DNA of 64,000 nucleotides from positions 62,001 to 126,000 of the forward strand of contig NZ_PVTE01000010.1 of the NCBI RefSeq assembly GCF_003002825.1, read 5' to 3'. Shown piece after piece: positions 25,957 through 35,119 of the stretch; the first letter of the stretch is position 1, and each line of letters starts with the position of its first letter. The notes beneath the pieces are model-generated. The model was not told the DNA's origin. It saw only the letters and a list, made by a program, of their open reading frames with translations, and made no database searches. The translations under genes were made by a program, and so were the position numbers. The stretch is from Spirosoma oryzae. Its GTDB lineage: Bacteria; Bacteroidota; Bacteroidia; Cytophagales; Spirosomataceae.

Positions 25957-27078
25957 ATGACAACGGTAAACTATCGACTGCTGCTGCTGGGTGGGCTGGT
26001 AACGCTGGCCGGCTGCGGGGGTAGTAAAGACGATAAAAAGCAGCAGGCCCCTCCGCCGACGGCGGTATCTGCCGTGCGGGCGGAGAAAGGTAGTGCGACC
26101 TATTACGACGAGTTTCCCGCCACGATCACGGCGTTCCGCGAGGTGGAAATTCAGCCGCAGGTGTCGGGAAACATTACCGGTATTTTCTTCGAAGACGGGC
26201 AGCACGTAACGCGTGGGCAGAAGCTGTACACGATCGATCCGCAGCAATACCGGGCTTCCTACGATCAGGCCGTCGCTAACCTGAACGTGCAGAAAGCCAA
26301 CCTCAACCGGGCGCAGAAAGATGCCGACCGGTACACAACGCTGGAAAAGCAGGATGCTATTGCCCGGCAGGTTGTCGACAATGCCAATGCAACCCTGGAG
26401 GCTACCCGCATGCAGGTGGCCGCAGCCCAGGCCAACATTCAGCAGGTGGCTACCAACCTGAAATACACGATGATCTACGCGCCCCTCGACGGCACGATTG
26501 GTATTTCGCAGGTGCGACTAGGGGCAGCCGTGGCACCCGGTGGCGGTGTTCCGCTTAACACCATTTCAGCCGATAATCCGCTGTCGGCCGATGTGCAGAT
26601 CGATGAGTCGCAGATCCCGCGCTTCACAGCTTTACAGAACAGCGCCGGAAAAGGAAACGATTCGACATTCCTGCTCATGCTGCCGAACGGCGCTCAGTAT
26701 CCGTACCCCGGCTCGATTCGCATCGTCGATCGGGCTGTCGATCCACAAACGGGTACGCTGCGTGTCCGGGTTGCATTCCCGAATCCGAAAAATCAGTTGA
26801 AAGTCGGGCAGAATGGTAACCTGCGCGTCCGCAATCAGACGCCCGGTGCGCAACTGCTGATTCCGTATAAGGCCATAACAGAACAGATGAGCGAATACTT
26901 CGTCTACGTCGTGGGCGATAGCAGCAAGGTAACCCAGAAGAAGGTGACGCTCGGCGCTCGTATCAACGACAAGGTTGTTGTGAAGAATGGCTTGAGCGAA
27001 GGCGAACTGGTAGTGACAGAGGGTACGCAGAAAGTGAAGGAAGGCGCGAAGGTAAAGGTCACGAACCAAGCGAAATAG
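25957..27078 (+). CDS. RND efflux periplasmic adaptor (membrane fusion protein), lipoprotein
   Basis: 373 residues with lipobox LAGC (Cys21). The lipoyl half-motif VEIQPQVSGNITGIFFEDGQ, the helical hairpin (about 85-160) and the second half-motif TMIYAPLDGTIG are in the expected order, followed by the beta-barrel and membrane-proximal domains (VVTEGTQKVKEG). It links the inner-membrane RND pump to the TolC channel, as in AcrA. It sits between repeat hairpins at 25821-25940 and 27079-27160. Confidence 0.95.
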   Translation: MTTVNYRLLLLGGLVTLAGCGGSKDDKKQQAPPPTAVSAVRAEKGSATYYDEFPATITAFREVEIQPQVSGNITGIFFEDGQHVTRGQKLYTIDPQQYRASYDQAVANLNVQKANLNRAQKDADRYTTLEKQDAIARQVVDNANATLEATRMQVAAAQANIQQVATNLKYTMIYAPLDGTIGISQVRLGAAVAPGGGVPLNTISADNPLSADVQIDESQIPRFTALQNSAGKGNDSTFLLMLPNGAQYPYPGSIRIVDRAVDPQTGTLRVRVAFPNPKNQLKVGQNGNLRVRNQTPGAQLLIPYKAITEQMSEYFVYVVGDSSKVTQKKVTLGARINDKVVVKNGLSEGELVVTEGTQKVKEGAKVKVTNQAK

Positions 27079-27160
27079 TAGAATGATTGACTGATTGAGT
27101 GATTGAATAGGCTCACATGTCACTTACTCGATCATTCAATCATTCTACTACTCAATCATT
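27079..27160. repeat. Intergenic hairpin built of 8-nt units (GATTGAGT type)
   Basis: Left units: AATGATTG, ACTGATTG, AGTGATTG. Right units: CACTTACT, CGATCATT, CAATCATT, CTACTACT, CAATCATT. It starts directly after the adaptor stop codon and ends 9 nt before the RND pump start. Confidence 0.9.
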
Positions 27161-27169
27161 AGATAAACC

Positions 27170-30100
27170 ATGTTTGAAGTATTCATCAACCGACCCGTTA
27201 CGGCCATTGTGACGTCGATCGTCATCGTAGCCCTGGGCATACTGGCGCTGCTGACATTGCCCGTCAGTCAGTACCCGGACATTACGCCACCGGTGGTGCA
27301 GGTGTCGAGTAGCTATACCGGGGCCGATGCGCAGACGGTAGAGCAAACGGTGGCGACGCCCATCGAAACGCAGGTCAACGGTACGCCCGGTATGGACTAC
27401 CTGCAAACCAATGCGACCAACGACGGCCGGATGACGATGAACGTCACGTTCAAAGTTGGTACCGACGTCAACATTGCCGCTCTCGATGTGCAGAACCGGG
27501 TTGGTATCGCGACGCCCCAGATTCCGGAAGAAGTGACCCGGCTGGGGGTAACCGTTCGGAAGCGGAACCCATCGCTGTTTATGCTGGTGGCCTTGTACTC
27601 GCCCAACGGTACGCACAACGTCTCGTTTCTTGACAACTACGTCAACATCTATATCCGCGACGCCCTGCTGCGGGTGCCGGGGGTAGGGGATATTTTCAGC
27701 CGGGCCGACGATTTCAGTATGCGAATCTGGCTGCAACCCGACAAGCTGGCGCAGCTGGGTATGACGCCGACTGATGTGACAAACGCCCTACAGGAGCAAA
27801 ACCTACAGGTCGCGGGTGGCTCGGTCGGTGGGCCGCCACAACCGACGTCGCAGGCTTTTGAATACACCGTCTTCACGAACAGCCGACTGAGCAAGGAAGA
27901 CGAATTCCGGAAAATCATCGTGCGGAGCGACCCGACGAAAGGGGCACTGGTTCGACTAAGCGACGTGGCCCGCGTACAACTCGGTAAGTTCTCATACGCC
28001 AGCAACTCGTTTGTCGACGGGAAGCGCGCATCGTACCTACTGGTGTATCAGCTGCCGGGCAGTAATGCGCTCCAAACGGCCGAAGGCGTTTACGCAGCGA
28101 TGAACGAGCTGAAAAAGACCTTCCCCAAAGACATTGATTACGTAGTGCCGTTTGAATCGGTATCGGTTATTCAGGTATCGATCAGCGAGGTGGTCGAAAC
28201 GCTGCTTGAAGCACTCGTACTGGTCGTACTGGTGGTATTCCTGTTCCTGCAAAGCTGGCGAGCTACGCTGATTACCCTGCTCGCGGTTCCGGTGTCGATC
28301 ATCGGTACGTTCGCGCTGTTTGTGCCGCTCGGCTTTACGATCAATACGCTGACACTCTTTGCGTTCGTACTCGCCATCGGTATTGTGGTCGATGATGCCA
28401 TCGTGGTGGTAGAGGCCGTGCAGGCCAACATCGACAAGGGGAAGTCGCCGAAGGAAGCTACTGTGGAGGCCATGCGCGAGATTTCGGCCCCGGTTATTGC
28501 CATCGCGCTGATTCTGGCGGCCGTGTTCGTGCCGGTTGGTTTTATTCCCGGTATCGTCGGCCGTTTATACCAGCAGTTTGCCATCACGATTGCCGTATCC
28601 GTGTTGATTTCGGCTTTTGTGGCGCTCTCGCTGACGCCCGCGCTCTGTACATTGCTGTTGCGCGAAGAACACATCGACGAGAACGCGAAAGGGCTGAACA
28701 AGTTCTTTTACAAATTCAACCAATGGTTCGAGCGGGTTACGAACTCGTACTCCGGCATAGTCAAACGCCTGATCAAGTCAACGCCACTGGTTATCATCGG
28801 CCTGGTGGTACTGTATATCGGTACCGGGCTTTTGTTCCGCGCCAAACCGACGGGCTTTATTCCGACGGAAGATGAAGGCCGGCTAATCGTTACCTACGAG
28901 ATTCCGGAAGCGGCTTCGACAACGCGTAGCTTGCAGGTGCTCAACGAGATGATGACCACGCTGAAAAAGCAGCCCTTCGTCAATCACTTTGCCGCACTGG
29001 GTGGCCTGAACGCCATCACGTTCGCGTCGAAGTCGAACAGCGGTACAGTGTTTATGCAGCTGAAGCCGTGGGAAGACCGGAAGGAGCGAAATATGCAGGC
29101 TGACTCGCTGGTGGTGAAGTTGCAGAAGATCTTTGCCGGTATCAACGACGCCCGTGTGCAGGTGCTGCAACCCCCGGCTATTCCGGGTCTGGGACAATCG
29201 TCCGGGTTTACGTTCGAGATTCAGCAACGGCAGACCAACGACGATGTGCAGGCGTTCGACGGCGTGGTGCAGAACTTCCTGGCTGCGGCCAGCAAGCGAC
29301 CCGAAATAGGCCGGGCCTACTCGTACTTCACGGCTAAATCACCCGCCTATCGTGTCAACGTCGACCGGGAGAAAGCAAAGAAATTAGGGGTTAGCGTGTC
29401 CGACGTGTACCGAACGTTGCAGACCTATCTGGGTAGTCAGTATGTCAACGACTTCATCATTTACGGGCGTAAGTTTCGGGTTGTCGCGCAGGCGGACACC
29501 TCGTTCCGTACCGACGTGCGGGACATCAGTCAGTTCTACGTTCGGAATCAGGCGGGCCGGTTGCTGCCGATGACGGCGGTCGCATCGACGTCCGTGATCG
29601 AAAACGCTCCGCTGATCTCGCACTTTAACCTGTTCCGGTCGGTCGAAGTTAACGGGCAGGCGGCACCGGGCTACAGTAGTTCGCAGGCTAACGATGCCCT
29701 GCGTGAAGTGGCGGCTCAGGTATTGCCCGAGGGGTATTCGTACGACTTCTCAGGCCTGAGCCGGGAAGAGATTAGTGCTGGTAACAGTTCTGTCTACATT
29801 TTCGCGCTTAGTGTTGGCTTCGTATTTCTGTTCCTGGCGGCTCTATACGAAAGCTGGTCGGTACCGTTCTCCGTCCTGCTCTCCGTGCCGATCGGTGCGT
29901 TCGGGGCCATCCTGGCGCTGGTGCTGTTTCCCTACCTGACCAACAACGTCTACGCGCAGATCGGTCTGATTACGCTGATTGGTCTGGCGGCCAAAAACGC
30001 CATTCTGATCGTGGAATTTGCCAAGGAACGGGTCGACAAGGGCGAAGACCTGCTGGAGTCGACACTAGAAGCCGTCCGCCTGCGCCTGCGCCCAATTCTG

Positions 30101-30367
30101 ATGACGTCGCTTGCGTTCATCCTTGGTGTGGTACCGCTGGCTATTGCCAGTGGTGCTGGTGGCGTGGCCCGTGCAACTATCGGCCGGACCGTGCTGGGTG
30201 GTATGTTGGCGGCAACGTCGCTGGCGATCTTCGTTGTACCAGTGCTCTACGTAGCCATTACGCGACTGGCCTACGGTAAGAAAGGACTGGAAGAGCTGAA
30301 GAAGAACGCGGAGAAAAAGAAACAGGAAGAAAAACCGGAAGAGCAACCACAGATGGTTGACAAGTAG
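27170..30367 (+). CDS. RND multidrug efflux permease (AcrB/HAE1 type)
   Basis: 1065 residues, standard length. The proton-relay pair is present in GIVVDDAIVVVEAV (Asp near 407-408) and the partner Lys in LAAKNAILIVEFA (near 941), matching AcrB positions. N-terminal FINRPVTAIVTSIVIVALGILALL is the typical first span, and two large periplasmic loops follow spans 1 and 7. It should export hydrophobic or amphiphilic compounds with the adaptor and TolC protein upstream. A strong terminator follows the stop codon. Confidence 0.97.
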   Translation: MFEVFINRPVTAIVTSIVIVALGILALLTLPVSQYPDITPPVVQVSSSYTGADAQTVEQTVATPIETQVNGTPGMDYLQTNATNDGRMTMNVTFKVGTDVNIAALDVQNRVGIATPQIPEEVTRLGVTVRKRNPSLFMLVALYSPNGTHNVSFLDNYVNIYIRDALLRVPGVGDIFSRADDFSMRIWLQPDKLAQLGMTPTDVTNALQEQNLQVAGGSVGGPPQPTSQAFEYTVFTNSRLSKEDEFRKIIVRSDPTKGALVRLSDVARVQLGKFSYASNSFVDGKRASYLLVYQLPGSNALQTAEGVYAAMNELKKTFPKDIDYVVPFESVSVIQVSISEVVETLLEALVLVVLVVFLFLQSWRATLITLLAVPVSIIGTFALFVPLGFTINTLTLFAFVLAIGIVVDDAIVVVEAVQANIDKGKSPKEATVEAMREISAPVIAIALILAAVFVPVGFIPGIVGRLYQQFAITIAVSVLISAFVALSLTPALCTLLLREEHIDENAKGLNKFFYKFNQWFERVTNSYSGIVKRLIKSTPLVIIGLVVLYIGTGLLFRAKPTGFIPTEDEGRLIVTYEIPEAASTTRSLQVLNEMMTTLKKQPFVNHFAALGGLNAITFASKSNSGTVFMQLKPWEDRKERNMQADSLVVKLQKIFAGINDARVQVLQPPAIPGLGQSSGFTFEIQQRQTNDDVQAFDGVVQNFLAAASKRPEIGRAYSYFTAKSPAYRVNVDREKAKKLGVSVSDVYRTLQTYLGSQYVNDFIIYGRKFRVVAQADTSFRTDVRDISQFYVRNQAGRLLPMTAVASTSVIENAPLISHFNLFRSVEVNGQAAPGYSSSQANDALREVAAQVLPEGYSYDFSGLSREEISAGNSSVYIFALSVGFVFLFLAALYESWSVPFSVLLSVPIGAFGAILALVLFPYLTNNVYAQIGLITLIGLAAKNAILIVEFAKERVDKGEDLLESTLEAVRLRLRPILMTSLAFILGVVPLAIASGAGGVARATIGRTVLGGMLAATSLAIFVVPVLYVAITRLAYGKKGLEELKKNAEKKKQEEKPEEQPQMVDK

Positions 30368-30384
30368 CGGTTCGTGCGCCAACT

Positions 30385-30424
30385 AAAACGCCCTGACTAG
30401 TCCAACTGGTCAGGGCGTTTTTTG
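30385..30424 (+). terminator. Rho-independent terminator of the efflux operon
   Basis: A stem of AAAACGCCCTGAC and GTCAGGGCGTTTT (13 bp) with a 11-nt loop, followed by more T, starting 17 nt after the RND stop codon. Confidence 0.9.
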
Positions 30425-30429
30425 TAGTA

Positions 30430-30598
30430 TGTAGCCTGGACGTCCACGTCCGGGTGGACGTCAGGCCAACTATGTAAGGCGGCAGCAATACCTCAGATGG
30501 TACTAACGAGAATCTACTAACTGTATCAGGCCAACCAAGCAAGGTGGAAGCTTTATTGGTCGCTTCGCGCCCATCCAGACCGGGAGGTCTGGGCTACA
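30430..30598. repeat. MITE-like TGTAGCC element A
   Basis: About 169 bp bounded by TGTAGCCTGGACGTCC and its imperfect inverted counterpart (GGTCTGGGCTACA). Internal segments (GGCCAACTATGTAAGGCGGC near the left, TTGGTCGCTTCGCGCCC near the right) recur in element B at 31919-32023 in the opposite orientation. No open frame inside. Confidence 0.8.
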
Positions 30599-30687
30599 TA
30601 AACTATTAACAGTCAATTAAATCAACAACGCCGGGTAAACTACCGTTGCCATTGTTCGTCTTACAGAGCAAACAACGCCTTACAATC

Positions 30688-31122
30688 ATGTTTACTAAAC
30701 TTGCCTATACCGGGCTGCTTTGCTCGCTGCTTTCACTGCCGCTACTGGCTCAGCAGGCTCCTATGTCGACCGTGCCGCATCAGCAGGGGACAAAGCAGGG
30801 TCAGAAAATGGCCGATCCCACGATCCGTGCCCAGCGCATGGCCGACCGGCTGACAAAGGAATTAGGGCTGGATCAGGCCACGTCGCAGAAGGTATATACG
30901 GCAGCGCTAGCCCGCGCGCAGAAGATTGACAATATTCAGGCTAGCCCCGACGATAATCGGACAAAGGCGAAAGCACTCAAAGCTAATGCTGACGATTTCA
31001 AAGCGCAGCTGAAAAGCATGTTGACGCCCGACCAGTTTACGAAGTTTGAGAGCATGCGCGGCCGGATGCGGGGAGGCCGGGGCGGTATGGGTCGACCGGA
31101 TAGCGATACTGATCAGCCGTAA
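30688..31122 (+). CDS. Small periplasmic Spy/CpxP-like protein
   Basis: 144 residues: signal peptide (MFTKLAYTGLLCSLLSLPLLAQQ), then a highly charged helical region with MADRLTKELGLDQATSQKVY and a second segment ending MLTPDQFTKFESMRGRMRG, followed by an Arg/Gly-rich tail. Helix-turn-helix pairs with this LTxEQxxK pattern are typical of Spy/CpxP or DUF4890-type proteins, which act as periplasmic chaperones or metal-response factors. The ATG at 30688 directly starts the signal peptide; an upstream in-frame TTG at 30646 is not supported. Confidence 0.75.
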   Translation: MFTKLAYTGLLCSLLSLPLLAQQAPMSTVPHQQGTKQGQKMADPTIRAQRMADRLTKELGLDQATSQKVYTAALARAQKIDNIQASPDDNRTKAKALKANADDFKAQLKSMLTPDQFTKFESMRGRMRGGRGGMGRPDSDTDQP

Positions 31123-31155
31123 CGACGCGCTGCGATTTTTCCGCAGTGATTGTCG

Positions 31156-31192
31156 AACACCCTAATCAGCATGAGCTGGTCAGGGTGTTTTG
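31156..31192 (+). terminator. Rho-independent terminator after the Spy-like gene
   Basis: AACACCCT-A-ATCAGC pairs with GCTGGT-C-AGGGTGTT (one internal mismatch) around ATGA, followed by TT. It lies 33 nt after the stop codon and, being symmetric, may also end the convergent gene at 31206. Confidence 0.75.
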
Positions 31193-31205
31193 CTTGTATA
31201 GGTCA

Positions 31206-31796
31206 TTAGTTGTCGACTGTCAACGTCAGATCGTCAAAATACACGTGGCCTGTCGTTCTGGGCAGGTACACCATGAATACGAGCAGATTGTCGATGTTGC
31301 CGGGGTAATTATCCAGCGTGACCGAATACTGTTTAAACTCGCTGGTACCCGTAATTGACGTTGTTCCTTGTGTTGTCTGGAAAAACATAACCTGGCTTCC
31401 CTTGTCGCCCCGAATCGCAATTGCCACGCCCTGTCCGGTCAGGTTAACCGGCTTTATTTTCGCCGTCAGCGTGAGTTTGGCACCAACTGGAATAGCGCTA
31501 ACGGGTATGTTGTTCTGTCCGTAGAAGCAGAAAGCCGAATCGTTTTTGACCGTATTACAATTGATTTTTAGCGAATACCGGGGCGACGATGCGGCTTCGT
31601 CGGTGTGGCCGAACGCAAATCCGTTGGGGTTGGCTGTATGCGATGCGTCGTAATTGAAAAACCAGTTCTGCGACTGTTGTTCAACGCTCCCGTTCCTGAG
31701 CAGGTTATTCTCCTGCGGCTGCGCATCATTGGACGTACAGGCTGAGAGGACAGATAATACGGCTAGCAGAGCGCAGAATGGCAGAAATCGGTTCAT
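31206..31796 (-). CDS. Lipoprotein with a carbohydrate-binding-like (jelly-roll) domain
   Basis: 196 residues with lipobox LSAC (Cys20). The mature protein begins ENNLLRNGSVEQQSQNWFF and ends GHVYFDDLTLTVDN; the 'N-GS-E...W' opening and 'V-FDDL-L' closing strands are classic for CBM4/9/22-like modules and related galactose-binding folds. No catalytic domain is attached. It may bind polysaccharide at the surface. It converges on the Spy-like gene. Confidence 0.7.
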   Translation of the reverse strand: MNRFLPFCALLAVLSVLSACTSNDAQPQENNLLRNGSVEQQSQNWFFNYDASHTANPNGFAFGHTDEAASSPRYSLKINCNTVKNDSAFCFYGQNNIPVSAIPVGAKLTLTAKIKPVNLTGQGVAIAIRGDKGSQVMFFQTTQGTTSITGTSEFKQYSVTLDNYPGNIDNLLVFMVYLPRTTGHVYFDDLTLTVDN

Positions 31797-31918
31797 GGCA
31801 GATGTGATATGTATAGGTCCGAAAAGGTAACGAGATTGTCATCTTTTTGTATTAATTGGTGATTTAATTTATTTATTGGGGGTAGAATTGGTGTTTTTGG
31901 TCTGTAGCCTGTTGCATA

Positions 31919-32023
31919 TGTAGCCTGGACCTCCAGGTCCGGGTGGGCGCGATAGCGACCAACAACGCTGCCGCCTTACATAGTTGGCCTGACGGCCACC
32001 CGGACCTGGAGGTCCAGGCTACA
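31919..32023. repeat. MITE-like TGTAGCC element B (inverted, shorter)
   Basis: About 105 bp with near-perfect ends (TGTAGCCTGGACCTCCAGG and its reverse complement). Compared with element A at 30430-30598 it is inverted and lacks the middle part: its left half carries GGGCGCGATAGCGACCAA, its right half GCTGCCGCCTTACATAG. It creates a false 41-codon extension in front of the MFS gene. Confidence 0.85.
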
Positions 32024-32054
32024 ACTAAAACGCCATGGTCGATACCGTATTTCT

Positions 32055-32062
32055 TATCTTTG
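32055..32062 (+). promoter_or_regulatory. Bacteroidota -7 box TATCTTTG
   Basis: Exact TAnnTTTG match ending 3 nt before the MFS start codon at 32066. With normal geometry transcription would start at or inside the ATG, so the message could be leaderless. No -33 TTG at the right distance. Confidence 0.45.
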
Positions 32063-32065
32063 GTC

Positions 32066-33247
32066 ATGCCCGATTCGTTGCTTGGTCGTGTTCGTCTGCC
32101 GGTGATTGTGCTGGCGCAGTTTGCGGGCACGTCGCTGTGGTTTGCCGGAAACGCGATTTTACCTGACATACAGCCGCTATTGAATAACCCGGCTCTGAAC
32201 GGCTGGATTACGTCGGCGGTACAGCTTGGCTTCATCGGCGGTACGCTGCTTTACGCGTTGCTGGCTATTCCCGACCGCTTTCCGACAACCAGGGTGTTTC
32301 TGGTATCGGTACTACTGGCGGCTGCGGCCAATGTGGGCTGGCTGTTTCTGCCGCTTCAGGCATCGACGGTGTTGGTAAGCCGGGCACTGACGGGTTTTTT
32401 TCTGGCGGGTGTCTACCCCGTCGGTATGAAGCTGGCTGCCGACTGGTTTCGGCCGGTGTTGGGCCGGGCAATGGGTTTTCTGGTGGGGGCACTAGTGCTC
32501 GGAACCGCCTTCCCGCATCTACTGCGTGGACTAGGGACAAGCCTGCCGTACCGGAATCTGATGCTGGCGGTGAGCGGACTGGCCATTGGCGGAGGCATAC
32601 TCCTGTATCTGGTTGTGCCATCGAAACCACTGCCAACGCAACGTACTCGTTTCCAGTTGGATGCCCTGCGCACGCTCGTTCAACCGTCGGCATTTCGGCC
32701 GGCCATGCTCGGCTATTTTGGGCATATGTGGGAGCTGTACACCGTCTGGGCGTTTCTACCGTTGCTGATCGGTTCGTACAATACGCTTCACCTAGCCGAA
32801 CCGCTGAATGTGTCGCTCACGTCGTTTCTAACCATTGCCGCCGGTATGCTGGGTTGTGTGCTGGGCGGGTACGGCGCGTTACAGATTGGTAGCCGTCGGG
32901 TTGCCCGCTACCTGCTGATTACCTCGGGGCTTTGCTTACTGCTACTGCCGTTGCTGATGGGTTTACCCCCGCTGTGGTTCGCCCTGTTTTTAGCCATCTG
33001 GGGTGCTGCTGCCTCCGGTGATTCGCCCCAGTTTTCGACGCTCGTGGCCAGTTATGCACCAGCCGAAAGCCGGGGCAGTACGCTGACGCTCGTGACCAGT
33101 ATCGGCTTTCTGATTACCGTCATTTCCATTCAGACTATGGCTGGGCTGGTAGCGCAGTTTGGTGCATCGGTCTGGCTGTTCTGGCTGCTGCTGCCGGGCC
33201 CCCTGCTGGGCGTGCTGGCTGTATCGACCAACGACGAACGGTCATAA
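32066..33247 (+). CDS. MFS transporter
   Basis: 393 residues with about 12 hydrophobic spans. The N-terminal half (LPVIVLAQFAGTSLWFAGNAILPDI, GFIGGTLLYALLAIPDRFPTTRVFL) and the GMKLAADWFRPVLGRAMGFLVGALVLGTAFPHLL stretch follow the MFS pattern seen in nitrate/cyanate-type members; the substrate is unknown. The ATG at 32066 is chosen because everything upstream in frame belongs to repeat element B. Its end overlaps the convergent cheB-like gene by 6 bp. Confidence 0.88.
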   Translation: MPDSLLGRVRLPVIVLAQFAGTSLWFAGNAILPDIQPLLNNPALNGWITSAVQLGFIGGTLLYALLAIPDRFPTTRVFLVSVLLAAAANVGWLFLPLQASTVLVSRALTGFFLAGVYPVGMKLAADWFRPVLGRAMGFLVGALVLGTAFPHLLRGLGTSLPYRNLMLAVSGLAIGGGILLYLVVPSKPLPTQRTRFQLDALRTLVQPSAFRPAMLGYFGHMWELYTVWAFLPLLIGSYNTLHLAEPLNVSLTSFLTIAAGMLGCVLGGYGALQIGSRRVARYLLITSGLCLLLLPLLMGLPPLWFALFLAIWGAAASGDSPQFSTLVASYAPAESRGSTLTLVTSIGFLITVISIQTMAGLVAQFGASVWLFWLLLPGPLLGVLAVSTNDERS

Positions 33248-33820
33248 ACTGTTGATGTAGGCAATCATGTCGTCAACGTCAACCAACTGATCGAACGCCT
33301 GCTGCTGAACAGCCTGCTGCGGCATAAAATCGACAAGGGCCGTTTCGGGTTTCTGGACCAGTGCCCGCCCACCCGCCTGTCGAATAGCCAGCAATCCGTT
33401 GACACCGTCGGCGTTGGCACCCGATACCAGAATGCCCGTCAGCCACGGACCGTAGACGGCGGCTGCCGACTCGAAGGTGACGTCGATGGCTGGGCGGGTA
33501 TAGTTTATTTTTTCGGAATCGTCGAGTGAGAACGTAAAGTCGGTTTCGATCAATAAGTGGTAATCAGCCGGAGCGAGGTAGATGACGCCCGCTTCAACCG
33601 GTTCCTTTTCATCGACTTCTTTCAGCGGGATACGGGTGCGCAGAGCGAGCAGTTCACTCAGCGTGGAGTCGGCGGTGTTCCGGCGATGTACGACAACGAT
33701 CAGTGCCGACCGTAGCGGACTGCGCAGGCCGGGCAGTAGTGTCAACAGGACCTCGATACTACCGCTCGAACCGCCAATCACCACAACGGGATGGGGTTGC
33801 GTCAGCCAATCTTGCGCCAT
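33242..33820 (-). CDS. cheB: CheB-type methylesterase domain protein (no receiver)
   Basis: 192 residues that cover only the catalytic domain. The Ser-His-Asp triad is visible: GGSSGS (Ser near 19), VVVHRRN (His near 45) and GANADGVNG (Asp near 139). The usual N-terminal receiver is absent. It overlaps the upstream CheR gene by 19 bp, so the two are probably translationally coupled. There is no chemoreceptor, CheW or CheA nearby, which points to a non-chemotaxis CheR/CheB pair tied to the adjacent kinases. Confidence 0.9.
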   Translation of the reverse strand: MAQDWLTQPHPVVVIGGSSGSIEVLLTLLPGLRSPLRSALIVVVHRRNTADSTLSELLALRTRIPLKEVDEKEPVEAGVIYLAPADYHLLIETDFTFSLDDSEKINYTRPAIDVTFESAAAVYGPWLTGILVSGANADGVNGLLAIRQAGGRALVQKPETALVDFMPQQAVQQQAFDQLVDVDDMIAYINSL

Positions 33821-34611
33821 ATTTTTTCGTTGTTCAGTTGTTTGTAGCGTGGCTGTAACGACGAGAATTTCAACGTCTCTTTGGAGCCGAGGGCCAGATA
33901 GCCGAGCGGTCCCACACTCCGGTCGAAAAGCGTAAGCACGTGTTCCTGCAACAGCTTATCGAAGTAGATCAGTACGTTCCGGCACAGGATCAGGTCGAAC
34001 TCGTTGAACGAACTGTCGGAGACGAGATTATGGGTCGAAAAAACCATTTTTTCGCCGAGGTCTTCGCTGAATTTGGCGTAGCCGTAGTGGGCCGTATAGT
34101 AATCGGAAAAGTCCCGCGTACCACCCGCAAGCCGGTAGCTTTCGGCGTATTGCCGCAAGGGGGCCATGGGAAAAATGCCGCTGCGGGCCCGGTCCAGTAC
34201 CTCCGGGTTGAGGTCCGTTGCGTACAGCAGCGATTTATACAGCAGGCCCGTTTCGCGCAGCAGGATCGCCATCGAGTACACTTCTTCACCCGTCGAGCAG
34301 CCCGCGTGCCAGATACGAATAAAGGGTTTAGCCGTTAATGTTGGCAGCACGTCGTTGCGCAGCGCCAGATAGAACGACGGATCACGAAACATCTCCGTGA
34401 CATTTACTGTGATGCCCTCGACAAATCGCTGCGCGTAAGTAGCATCGGATCGGACCCGGTAGCGTAGTTCGGCGAAGCTGGGGAATTTCTCCAGATTCCA
34501 CAGCCGATCGACCCGGCGTGTTAGCGATGCACGCGAATAGTGGGTGAAATCGTAGCCATACCAGTCCAGCAAGTCGGTGAGCAGCAAATTCAGTTCCTCA
34601 GTGCTAATCAT
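33802..34611 (-). CDS. cheR: CheR-type protein methyltransferase
   Basis: 269 residues: an N-terminal helical domain (YGYDFTHYSRASLTRRVDR) and a SAM-binding methyltransferase domain with IWHAGCSTGEEVYSMAILL (about 98-117) and DLILCRNVLIYFD (about 208-220), both CheR hallmarks. It methylates glutamates on receptor-like partners in the family. It lies 9 bp after the response-regulator gene and overlaps cheB, within a five-gene signalling block. Confidence 0.93.
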   Translation of the reverse strand: MISTEELNLLLTDLLDWYGYDFTHYSRASLTRRVDRLWNLEKFPSFAELRYRVRSDATYAQRFVEGITVNVTEMFRDPSFYLALRNDVLPTLTAKPFIRIWHAGCSTGEEVYSMAILLRETGLLYKSLLYATDLNPEVLDRARSGIFPMAPLRQYAESYRLAGGTRDFSDYYTAHYGYAKFSEDLGEKMVFSTHNLVSDSSFNEFDLILCRNVLIYFDKLLQEHVLTLFDRSVGPLGYLALGSKETLKFSSLQPRYKQLNNEKIWRKIG

Positions 34612-34620
34612 AAGTAGCTG

Positions 34621-34986
34621 TCAAAGCGTCGACAGTAAGGTAATCAGGCGATCGACATCGATCGGTTTGGCAATGTAGTCGGTCGCGCCGGCACGTAGGC
34701 ATTTCTCCCGGTCGCCAACCATGGCCTGCGCCGTGACGGCGAAAATAGGGGCATCGGCATAGGCGGGAATGGCGCGCATGCGGGGAATGGCTTCGTAGCC
34801 GTCCATGTCGGGCATCATCATGTCGAGCAGAATAGCGTCGATACCGGCGTCGGCCTGCAATAGCGTAAGCGCATCCGGCGCACTCGTACACGACACGCAG
34901 TCGAACGAACGACTTTTCAGCAGTGCCGTCAGCGCAAAGATATTGCGGGAGTCGTCGTCGACGAGTAGCAGGCGTTTCTTAACCAT
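34621..34986 (-). CDS. Single-domain response regulator
   Basis: 121 residues, one receiver domain only: acidic pair LLLVDDDSRN, phospho-acceptor Asp in ILLDMMMPDMDGYE (near 55), Thr/Ala in AVTAQAM and Lys in YIAKPID. The ATG at 34986 is chosen because the further 31 codons upstream are encoded by the A/G-rich repeat hairpin. It closely resembles the third receiver of the neighbouring hybrid kinase (DDDVRNIFSLTKAL versus DDDSRNIFALTALL), so one may derive from the other. Confidence 0.92.
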   Translation of the reverse strand: MVKKRLLLVDDDSRNIFALTALLKSRSFDCVSCTSAPDALTLLQADAGIDAILLDMMMPDMDGYEAIPRMRAIPAYADAPIFAVTAQAMVGDREKCLRAGATDYIAKPIDVDRLITLLSTL

Positions 34987-34996
34987 GGGTTTGTTG

Positions 34997-35112
34997 GAGA
35001 AAAGAAGAAAGAGGTGAGATGTGAGAAGAAAGAAGCGAGATGTGAGAAGAAAGACGAAAGAAGAAAGACAGGTTCTCATCTCTTTTTTCTTTCTTCTTAC
35101 CTCTTTCGTCTA
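34997..35112. repeat. Intergenic hairpin with purine-rich left arm (GAAGAAA-type 7-nt units)
   Basis: The left arm has units GAAGAAA, GAAGCGA, GATGTGA, GAAGAAA, GACGAAA, GAAGAAA. The right arm is pyrimidine-rich (TCTCATCTC, TTTCTTTCTTCTTACC, TCTTTCG). It fills the gap between the hybrid kinase and the lone response regulator, and touches the end of the hybrid kinase gene's 3' flank. Confidence 0.8.
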
Positions 35113-35119
35113 AAGACGC

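Noticed and set aside
31943-32065. N-terminal extension of the MFS transporter
   Set aside because: It is encoded by MITE-like element B and by the promoter region; the -7 box would be inside the gene.
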